A stretch of DNA of 47,997 bases from Terriglobia bacterium. Lineage in GTDB: Bacteria; Acidobacteriota; Terriglobia; Bryobacterales; Bryobacteraceae. The stretch spans positions 1 through 47,997 of the forward strand of contig JAJPHS010000038.1 of assembly GCA_021325175.1 (NCBI GenBank), given 5' to 3'. This document shows positions 41,675 through 47,997 of this stretch, in pieces (position 1 is the first letter of the stretch; each line of letters opens with the position of its first letter). A program made the translations under genes and the position numbers. Below the pieces are notes generated by a model. It was not told the origin of the DNA. It ran no database searches and worked only from the letters and a program-made list of their open reading frames with translations.

Positions 41675-42136
41675 TCACTTTTGCGGAGCGCCGAGCGGGC
41701 TTGGCTTGCAGCCCTGCGTCTCCGTGGTGTATTCGATGCTTGAAATCTTCCATTCTCCGCCGGTCTTCACCAGCATGAAGGCGTCGATGCCGCAGTGGTG
41801 AAATTTTCCGTTCGAATGAAAATCGTATTCGGCCCAGACCGTGGCGATGCCGCCGCGGATCAGCACCGTCGGTTGCCAAATCCGCTCGAGCATCGAGCCT
41901 TTGGGAGCAGAGCCGATGCGCCGCGCGAAATCGGCGCCGTCGCGCGTCGATACTTTATCGTCCTGCACCGCGATCAGCTTCGCGCCGTCGGTCATCGACG
42001 CGGCGATCATTCCCGCGTCGCCCGCCGACATCCCCTGGAACAGTTTATTCACCGCCGCGATCACGTTTTCTTTTTCGTCCTGATCCGCAGCCGCGCAACC
42101 TAGCGCAAAGGCGAGCAACAAACATGCGATTCGCAT
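41675..42136 (-). CDS. Secreted NTF2-like protein
   Basis: 153 residues beginning MRIACLLLAFALGCAAADQ: a signal peptide with a Cys at about residue 14. The three residues before it (ALG) do not make a good lipobox, so a lipoprotein is only possible. The NTF2/SnoaL-like domain runs ENVIAAVNKLFQGMSAGDAG to GGEWKISSIEYTTETQGC. It is a distinct subfamily from the NTF2-like protein at 31084. ATG 42136; a GTG at 42142 is in frame. Function unknown. Confidence 0.75.
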   Translation of the reverse strand: MRIACLLLAFALGCAAADQDEKENVIAAVNKLFQGMSAGDAGMIAASMTDGAKLIAVQDDKVSTRDGADFARRIGSAPKGSMLERIWQPTVLIRGGIATVWAEYDFHSNGKFHHCGIDAFMLVKTGGEWKISSIEYTTETQGCKPSPLGAPQK

Positions 42137-42160
42137 GCCCACGATTGTACGGGAAAAGCG

Positions 42161-43636
42161 TCAGGCCGCGCAGAGTTTCGTCAACTCCCGGATATCCGGA
42201 AGCGTTTCGAGCTTTCCGACCATCTCCACCACGGCCGCCGCTTTCTGCTTGGGCCACTTGGCGAACTCCGCGCAATCCAGGAATTTTTCGCTCACCTCGG
42301 CGTAGCTCATCGGATTGGCGGGCGAGCCCTTGCCGAAATCGGCGCGCCCGGAAATCGCGCGGCCATCTTTTAAATGAAGCGTAAGCACGGTGGTCATCTT
42401 GTCCGATCCGGCCGCATCCGCCTCCGCGTTTACTCCGAATTTCACCCGCCCCATCATCGCCTGCACGTCCGGGCGCCGCACCACTTCATCCACGAACACC
42501 GTCAATCCGGCCTTGCGATAAAGCAGCAGCGCGGCCATGCAAAATTCCATGCTAAACTTCGCTTCCAGCGCGTTCTGCGGATGATGATGAATCAGCGCCG
42601 TCGGCATATACGAATTGGTCCCGACCTCGACGCTTTCCACCTGCTCCGGCTTGATGTCGTGCTCGCGAATCAGCCGCAGCATCTCCGTCATTCCCGGATG
42701 CGTCAGCGAGCCGGAAGGATAGGGTTTAATGGACACGCCGGGATCGTGAAACGTCCACGGCCGGCCCAGTTTTTCGTAAATCGCGTGTATGTCGAAGCCG
42801 CCGCCGGCCGCGCGAAAGAAGCCGACCGGCGCTTCCAGAATATTTTCCGCCGCCGTCCACCCGCGCTCGGCCAGATCCGCCGCGAGAACGCCGCTTTCGG
42901 CCGCGTGGCCCGCCTGAAACGGCTTGGTCATCGTGCCGAAATTCTCGCGCAGCCCGGAGGATTGCGCGCCCGCGATCCCCAAGGCCCGCGCCGTTTGCCC
43001 CGCGTCGTATCCGCGCAGCTTGGCGACCGCCGCGGCCGACCCGAACACGCCGATCGTCCCCGTCGAATGAAATCCCTCCACGTAATGCCGCGGGTTGATC
43101 GCTTCCGCGATCTTTGATTCCACCTCGACGCCCACATGATAGGCGAGCATCACGTCGCGTCCGGACCGCCCCCCCGCTTCGCCCACCGCCAGCGCCGGCG
43201 CCCAGGCCGTAACCGTCGGATGCGTCAGCAATCCGTAAACGCGATTCTTCGCCACCGCGAGCTGCGTATCGTCGTAATCGTCGGCGTGCATCGCCACGCC
43301 GTTCAGAAACGCCGCGAATCGCGCCGGCGACTTCATCGCGGTGCCGATCACCGTCGATTCCCTCCTGGCAGCGCCCAACGCTTCCACATAATCCCGGCTG
43401 ATCGGCCCGGTTCGCGCCACCGATCCCGAAAACGCCAGCCCGATGCCGTCGAGAATCGATTTCTTCCCCAGCTCGATCACGTCCGCCGGTAAATCCTCGA
43501 ATTTCGTCTTCGCGGCAAATTCGCACACGTAGCGCGTCACCTTCGGCCCCTCGCCGCGCGCCTCGGCTTGCTGCGCGTTGAGCCATTCCGCCGCGACCGC
43601 CATCGCCGCGCCGCCCAGGATAGTTCTGCGAGTCAT
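42161..43636 (-). CDS. MmgE/PrpD family protein with Tat signal
   Basis: 491 residues. N-terminus MTRRTILGGAAMAVAAEWLN is a twin-arginine signal (Arg3-Arg4). The body matches MmgE/PrpD (2-methylcitrate dehydratase-like): SILDGIGLAFSGS, HADDYDDTQLAVAKNR, GFHSTGTIGVFGSAAAVAKL, GSLTHPGMTEM. Characterised members are cytoplasmic dehydratases or isomerases; an exported copy is unusual, so the reaction is open. ATG 43636, 22 bases from the palindrome at 43658-43671. Confidence 0.88.
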   Translation of the reverse strand: MTRRTILGGAAMAVAAEWLNAQQAEARGEGPKVTRYVCEFAAKTKFEDLPADVIELGKKSILDGIGLAFSGSVARTGPISRDYVEALGAARRESTVIGTAMKSPARFAAFLNGVAMHADDYDDTQLAVAKNRVYGLLTHPTVTAWAPALAVGEAGGRSGRDVMLAYHVGVEVESKIAEAINPRHYVEGFHSTGTIGVFGSAAAVAKLRGYDAGQTARALGIAGAQSSGLRENFGTMTKPFQAGHAAESGVLAADLAERGWTAAENILEAPVGFFRAAGGGFDIHAIYEKLGRPWTFHDPGVSIKPYPSGSLTHPGMTEMLRLIREHDIKPEQVESVEVGTNSYMPTALIHHHPQNALEAKFSMEFCMAALLLYRKAGLTVFVDEVVRRPDVQAMMGRVKFGVNAEADAAGSDKMTTVLTLHLKDGRAISGRADFGKGSPANPMSYAEVSEKFLDCAEFAKWPKQKAAAVVEMVGKLETLPDIRELTKLCAA

Positions 43637-43657
43637 CGCCTTACAACGTATCAGAAA

Positions 43658-43671
43658 TCGCCGATCGGCGA
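43658..43671. promoter_or_regulatory. Perfect 14-bp palindrome TCGCCGATCGGCGA
   Basis: Lies in the 97-base gap between the cytochrome gene stop and the PrpD-like gene start, about 22 bases before the latter. Could be an operator, or a GC-rich hairpin that ends the cytochrome transcript (no T tract follows). Confidence 0.35.
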
Positions 43672-43733
43672 GGCCGCCGATGACGGAAACGGCTACATCA
43701 TCCGCCGCTTTCGAATCCCACTGGCAAGGGCAA

Positions 43734-44693
43734 TTAACGCGAAGCTAGGTACGCCGCGATTACCAGCATGTCATCGTTCGATAATTTCGCGACCACCGGC
43801 TTCATCAGGCTGGTCCACGGGCCCTTGCGCGTATCCTGCTGCATATCGTACATTTGCCGGACCATATAGCTCGGCGAGCGGCCCGCGATTCCGGGCACCG
43901 GCCCCATTCCCTTCAAATCCGCGCCATGGCAGGTCGCGCAGGCGACCGTTTTGCCTTCTCCTTTGGTGACCAGCGCTTCGCCTTTCTTGATGCTGCCCGG
44001 AGGCACGTAGGCGATGAACCCCGAACGGGGATTGCGAAGAATTTCGGTCTGTTCCGCATCCACCGGAGTTTCGAGAATACGATTGCCCAGCGGCTCCTTC
44101 TCATCGCCCGGCAGCGCCAGCAGCAACCCGCCCTGATTGCGGGTCTTGGGAACGGTTTTCGCTTCCACCACTTTGATCCAGGGCGTCCATTTGATCTCCG
44201 AGTAATACTCAGCCGCCGCTTTAATCTCCGTATCGGTCATCGCTTTGGCGATCGCGATCATCACCTGCGTATTGGCCTTGCGCGCATCCGCGCTGGCCCG
44301 CAGCCCGTTCTTGAAATCCTCCATCTGCTGGACGAAGTACGCTACCGGCAGATCGGCGATGCCCGCGTTTTCCGAGCGGCCCTTCCCGTTCGGATAATGA
44401 CACAAAGCACAGGCGCGAACCTCCGGACGGCGCCCATGCGCGACGATATCGGGCATCGGCGGATGGTCGCCCGGGAACCAATCGGCGGGACCAAACGCAT
44501 TGCTGATCTGCGCGCGGGTGAACGACAGGTCCGTGCCGGCGATGTGCTTCAGGCTGGTATCGGGCGTGTTCGCGCCGCTGCCCGGCGGAGGCGGCGGCGT
44601 GGGCGGAATCGCGTAGGCCCAGGCGGGCGGCTCCGCGCCGCGGGCTACCGTCATCGAAAGAATCGAAAACGTCAAAGCAAGGGCTGTTTTCAT
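43734..44693 (-). CDS. Secreted dihaem cytochrome c (c4-like)
   Basis: 319 residues. Signal peptide MKTALALTFSILSMTVARGA, a Pro-rich linker, and two haem c sites, CALCHYP (N-terminal half) and CATCHGADLKGMGPVPGIAGRS (C-terminal half). The spacing and the second-site GxxxG context resemble c4/c553-type domains. Periplasmic electron carrier. ATG 44693 has GAGG nine bases upstream; the frame extends upstream without support. Divergent from the M13 peptidase. Confidence 0.88.
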   Translation of the reverse strand: MKTALALTFSILSMTVARGAEPPAWAYAIPPTPPPPPGSGANTPDTSLKHIAGTDLSFTRAQISNAFGPADWFPGDHPPMPDIVAHGRRPEVRACALCHYPNGKGRSENAGIADLPVAYFVQQMEDFKNGLRASADARKANTQVMIAIAKAMTDTEIKAAAEYYSEIKWTPWIKVVEAKTVPKTRNQGGLLLALPGDEKEPLGNRILETPVDAEQTEILRNPRSGFIAYVPPGSIKKGEALVTKGEGKTVACATCHGADLKGMGPVPGIAGRSPSYMVRQMYDMQQDTRKGPWTSLMKPVVAKLSNDDMLVIAAYLASR

Positions 44694-44774
44694 CGAAAGT
44701 ACCTCATCCAGATTACTCCTACAGCCCGAAATGTTAAACTCCACGCGCCCGCGGGCGCCTGTTAACCTCATGAA

Positions 44775-46814
44775 ATGAGGCACGGAAAGAGAATCAGCGT
44801 GCTGGCCTGCATCCTATTGGCAGCCTGCGCGGCCAAAAAAAATATGCAGACTTCAGGAATCGATATCGCCGGAATGGATAAATCCGTCGCGCCCGGCGAT
44901 GATTTCAATGCGTACACCAACGGCGGATGGATCAAGGCGACGCCGATCCCCGCCGATAAATCGAGCTACGGAAATTTCGCCATTTTGCTCGATAAAACGC
45001 GCGAACGGACGCGAGAATTGATCGAAAACGCAGCCAAATCGCCCGCAAGCGGCGAAGCTCGCAAAGTGGGCGATTTTTATGCCAGTTTCATGGACGAATC
45101 CGGCATCGAAGCCAAAGGATTGCAGCCCATCGAGCCGCAGCTCGCCTCCATCGCCGCCATCAAGGATCGCCGCCTGCTTGCCAGTGTGATCGGCAGCCGG
45201 CTTCGCGCCGACGTCGATCCGTTGAACAACACCAATTTTGAAACGCCCAACCTTTTCGGCGTATGGGTGACGCAGGGCCTGGAAGATCCGTCGAAATCCT
45301 ATCCTTATTTACTGCAAGGCGGCCTCGGCCTGCCCGACCGCGATTATTACCTTTCCGAATCGCCGCACATGGCCGAGCTTCGAAAGCAATATCTCGCCCA
45401 CGTCGAAGCGATGCTGAAGCTGGCCGGTTTGAGCGATCCGCATGGGCGCGCCGCGCGCGTATTCGCGCTTGAAACCGCGATGGCGAAAGTCCACGCCACG
45501 CGGGTCGAATCGGAGGATGTGCGCACGCCCGTTTCCTGGAATCGCGCCGATTTTTCGAAAAAGGCGCCGGGACTCGACTGGGCCGCGCTGTTTGAGGCCG
45601 CCGGCTTGAACGATGCCCCGGTGATCATCGTCTGGCATCCGAAAGCCATCCCGGGATTATCGGCGCTGGTAGCAAAGGAGCCGATCGATTCCTGGAGGGA
45701 CTGGCTCGCTTATCATTCGATCGAAGACGCCGCGGCGTTCCTGCCCAAGGCGTTCGTCGAGGAGCACTTCAATTTCTTCGGCAAGGCGCTGAACGGAATC
45801 CCGGAACAGCGTCCACGATGGCAGCGCGCCGTCGATCTGACCAATGGCTCATTGGGAGACGCGGTCGGCAAGATGTACGTCGCCAAATATTTTCCGGCCG
45901 AAACGCGGGCCAAAGCGCAGGCGATGGTCGCGGATCTGATGAAGGCGTTCGCCAAGCGCATCGACGCGCTCCCTTGGATGTCGCCGGAGACGAAGGTCAA
46001 GGCAAAAGAGAAATTGCAGACGCTCAAGGTCGGCGTGGGCTATCCCGACCAGTGGCGCGACTATTCGACGCTGGAAATCGTCAAAGGAGACGCTCTCGGC
46101 AACGCGCAGCGCGCCGAACTGTTCGAATACCGCTGGCAATTGGCGAAGCTGCACCAACCCGTCGATCGCAGCGAGTGGTGGATGACCCCGCAGACCGTGA
46201 ACGCCGTCAATTTGCCCTTGCAGAACGCGCTCAATTTTCCGGCGGCGATTTTGCAGCCGCCTTTCTTCGACGCCAATGCCGACGCGGCGCACAATTACGG
46301 CTCGATGGGCGCGGTGATCGGCCATGAGATCAGCCACAGCTTCGACGATCAGGGCAGCCAGTTCGATGCCGAGGGGCGCCTGAAAAACTGGTGGACCAAG
46401 GAGGACTTCGATCATTTCCGCGCGGCCGGACAGGCGCTCGCGGCGCAGTTCGATGCGTATCATCCCTTCCCGGATCTGGCCGTGAACGGGCAGCAGACGC
46501 TGAGTGAAAATATCGCCGATGTGGCCGGGCTGCTGGCGGCTTATGACGCCTATCACCTCTCACTCAACGGCGCGGCCGATGCATTGAAGGACGGCTTCAC
46601 CGGCGATCAGCGATTCTTCATCAGCTTCGGCCAAAGCTGGCGGGACAAAGTCCGCGATGCGGCGCTGCGCCGTCAGATCGCGACCGACGGCCACGCGCCG
46701 GAAGAATATCGCTGCGATACCGTGCGCAATCTCGATCCCTGGTATGCGGCCTTTTCGGTCCAGCCGTCGCAGAAACTTTATCTGCCGCCGGATAAGCGGG
46801 TCCACATCTGGTGA
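44775..46814 (+). CDS. M13 family metallopeptidase (neprilysin-like) lipoprotein
   Basis: 679 residues. Lipoprotein signal RISVLACILLAACAAKK with lipobox LAAC. Then FNAYTNGGWIKATPIPADKS, the Peptidase_M13_N domain, and the C-terminal catalytic domain with VIGHEISHSFDDQGSQFD (HExxH at about 517-521) and ENIADVAGL giving the third zinc ligand. NAFYxP-type NAVNLPLQNALNFPAAILQPP precedes it. Predicted peptide-degrading enzyme tethered to a membrane facing outside the cytoplasm. ATG 44775, preceded by a shifted ATGA. Confidence 0.94.
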   Translation: MRHGKRISVLACILLAACAAKKNMQTSGIDIAGMDKSVAPGDDFNAYTNGGWIKATPIPADKSSYGNFAILLDKTRERTRELIENAAKSPASGEARKVGDFYASFMDESGIEAKGLQPIEPQLASIAAIKDRRLLASVIGSRLRADVDPLNNTNFETPNLFGVWVTQGLEDPSKSYPYLLQGGLGLPDRDYYLSESPHMAELRKQYLAHVEAMLKLAGLSDPHGRAARVFALETAMAKVHATRVESEDVRTPVSWNRADFSKKAPGLDWAALFEAAGLNDAPVIIVWHPKAIPGLSALVAKEPIDSWRDWLAYHSIEDAAAFLPKAFVEEHFNFFGKALNGIPEQRPRWQRAVDLTNGSLGDAVGKMYVAKYFPAETRAKAQAMVADLMKAFAKRIDALPWMSPETKVKAKEKLQTLKVGVGYPDQWRDYSTLEIVKGDALGNAQRAELFEYRWQLAKLHQPVDRSEWWMTPQTVNAVNLPLQNALNFPAAILQPPFFDANADAAHNYGSMGAVIGHEISHSFDDQGSQFDAEGRLKNWWTKEDFDHFRAAGQALAAQFDAYHPFPDLAVNGQQTLSENIADVAGLLAAYDAYHLSLNGAADALKDGFTGDQRFFISFGQSWRDKVRDAALRRQIATDGHAPEEYRCDTVRNLDPWYAAFSVQPSQKLYLPPDKRVHIW

Positions 46815-46817
46815 AGA

Positions 46818-47997
46818 CTATTGGGCCACGCGCCAAGGCGAAAGGTTGGTCCAGGTCTTCAGCGTGTCGGCCGCCCACTTGGCGGTTTTATCGGCGTGGC
46901 AGACATTGCACGGGTTCGGAGTTTTCACGGCATCCGTCATTGCCGGTGAAATGAAGCGGAAGGTGTGGGCGCGCACCGAAACGTCGGCGATGGTCTGCTC
47001 GATTTTCGGCATATGACAGGCGACGCACTCGCCGCCCGCGCTTCCGGCGCGATGATGCGTGTGCGCCTCCATTGTCGGCGCGTGCGGGCCGTTCGGCGAA
47101 TTGGGACCGTGGCACTCCAGGCACAGCACGTTCGCCGGCTTGATCAGGTCCGCGTTGTTGCCGGTTCCGTGGACATCGTGACAACTGAAGCAGCTCACCC
47201 CGTGCGTATACATCTGGCTGGTAACGAAATCATTGCCCTGCATCCTATTCTTGCGGGCGGTCCCTTCGGCGAAATGAGTGAAGGTGGTGTCTCCCGGCTT
47301 GTGCTCTTCGAGCTTCCAAAAATCCTGGAGGTTTTTTCCGGCCACATAGCCGACCGGCCAATCGTAGTATTTGCCTTCGATCTGCCTTTGCACGGGCTGC
47401 CCTTGCGAGTGGCACTGGATGCAAATATCGTTGGCGCGCACGAAATCGAGCCGCGCGGGATTCACGATATTTGCGCGCGAGGGAGCGCGCGCGTGCTCGG
47501 CTCCCGGTCCGTGGCATTTTTCGCAGCCCACGTTCCATTCCGTCACGGTTTTTGTCTGAATGTCGTAGTTCACCGAATGGCAGCCGTCGCACAATGGGCC
47601 GGTGGGGCGCGCCATGTTGTCGTCCGGATAAAACGCGGTCCACCAGTCGGTTCCCGCCGCCGCATGATAGGGACGCCAAATCTGGTGGGTCACGTCCCAC
47701 TGCGCGCCCAGCACGTAATAATCGCCGTCGCGCTTCACAAAATAGCGCTGCTTCCATTTGCTGCCGTAGACAAACGCGATGTCGTTGGCGGAGAAGTTCA
47801 CCAGCGGATTGGGTTTCGACAAATCGGGAAGAATCGCATCCGGGTGAGTTTTCGGATCGCGGACGACGTTCGCCATTCGCGTCCTGGTCCAGCGTTCGTA
47901 GATCGCCGGATGGCAATTTTTGCACGCCGCCGATCCGGTGTACGATAACTGCTGGCCAAAGGCCGCTACCCAGACAAAAAAGATAAGGCTCGCGGAT
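46818..47997 (-). CDS. Octahaem c-type cytochrome, N-terminus cut by window edge
   Basis: The frame runs open to the right edge. The first residues inside the window (SASLIFFVWVAAFGQQLS) look like the end of a signal peptide, so only a few residues are missing. Eight CxxCH motifs in order: CKNCH, CDGCH, CEKCH, CIQCH, CFSCH, CLECH, CVACH, CNVCH. The last part, CHMPKIEQTIADVSVRAHTF with PNPCNVCHADKTAKWAADTL, matches the cytochrome c554/nitrite-reductase-like multihaem group often found in Acidobacteriota, here without the TPR extension seen in some. Periplasmic redox protein; catalytic role (for example reductase) not established. An internal ATG at 47876 is not the real start because the first haem site lies before it. 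Confidence 0.88.
   Translation of the reverse strand, partial: SASLIFFVWVAAFGQQLSYTGSAACKNCHPAIYERWTRTRMANVVRDPKTHPDAILPDLSKPNPLVNFSANDIAFVYGSKWKQRYFVKRDGDYYVLGAQWDVTHQIWRPYHAAAGTDWWTAFYPDDNMARPTGPLCDGCHSVNYDIQTKTVTEWNVGCEKCHGPGAEHARAPSRANIVNPARLDFVRANDICIQCHSQGQPVQRQIEGKYYDWPVGYVAGKNLQDFWKLEEHKPGDTTFTHFAEGTARKNRMQGNDFVTSQMYTHGVSCFSCHDVHGTGNNADLIKPANVLCLECHGPNSPNGPHAPTMEAHTHHRAGSAGGECVACHMPKIEQTIADVSVRAHTFRFISPAMTDAVKTPNPCNVCHADKTAKWAADTLKTWTNLSPWRVAQ

Overview
The window is a GC-rich, densely packed chromosomal segment with no rRNA, tRNA, insertion sequence or CRISPR array that I can see. Gene content (DUF1844 and DUF2203 proteins, Tat-exported MmgE/PrpD and aminotransferase proteins, a secreted M13 peptidase, a multihaem cytochrome, zinc-ribbon Ser/Thr kinases, many ATGA stop/start overlaps) suggests an Acidobacteriota member, most likely near Bryobacterales/Solibacter. 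That placement is inference from protein character, not from a marker gene.

Layout. (1) Positions 1-12798, minus strand: one long exopolysaccharide operon. In transcription order it reads Wza-type export protein, Wzz/BY-kinase fusion, Wzx flippase, Wzy polymerase, DegT aminotransferase, PglF/CapD 4,6-dehydratase, GT4 glycosyltransferase, PglD/NeuD acetyltransferase, AMP-dependent ligase, and a LuxE-like acyl-protein synthetase cut by the window edge. Dehydratase, aminotransferase and acetyltransferase could together make a bacillosamine-type diamino sugar; the last two genes look like an acyl-activation module and are visibly less GC-rich. A sigma-54 type -24/-12 element lies upstream of the operon. 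(2) 13177-15026: a divergent NarL-type histidine kinase and response regulator. (3) 15029-16904, minus: a serine/threonine dehydratase-like enzyme and a D-2-hydroxyacid dehydrogenase. (4) 16986-20484: a seven-codon leader ORF and two tandem zinc-ribbon Ser/Thr kinases, the second with a collagen-like PTGP-rich extracytoplasmic region. (5) 20520-22906: a geranylgeranyl-reductase-family flavoprotein, an orphan NarL-type regulator behind a complex leader, and a small membrane protein.

(6) 23015-29587: an arginine operon argF-argG-argH-argR, followed by a prolyl-tRNA synthetase-like protein that has lost its catalytic motifs and a class V aminotransferase. Two ARG boxes sit directly upstream of argF, so ArgR probably controls its own operon. 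(7) 29599-33548: a secreted M20 amidohydrolase, a secreted NTF2-like protein, a BNR-repeat protein and a Tat-exported HisC-like aminotransferase. (8) 33658-37713: a degenerate PilZ protein, DUF2203, DUF1844, a PhnP-like phosphodiesterase, RibF and class I fructose-bisphosphate aldolase. (9) 37718-43636, minus: a dicarboxylate symporter, then nadK, tlyA, ispA and xseB in the widely conserved order (dxs absent), an NTF2-like protein and a Tat-exported MmgE/PrpD protein. (10) 43734-47997: a dihaem cytochrome c, an M13 metallopeptidase lipoprotein and an octahaem cytochrome cut by the right edge.

Most notable: the catalytically degenerate ProRS paralogue in the arginine operon; the sigma-54 EPS promoter with an upstream inverted repeat; the hairpin that buries the leader-ORF ribosome binding site before the kinase pair, with a related palindrome before the orphan regulator; the paired ARG boxes; and the acyl-activation module at the end of the EPS operon.
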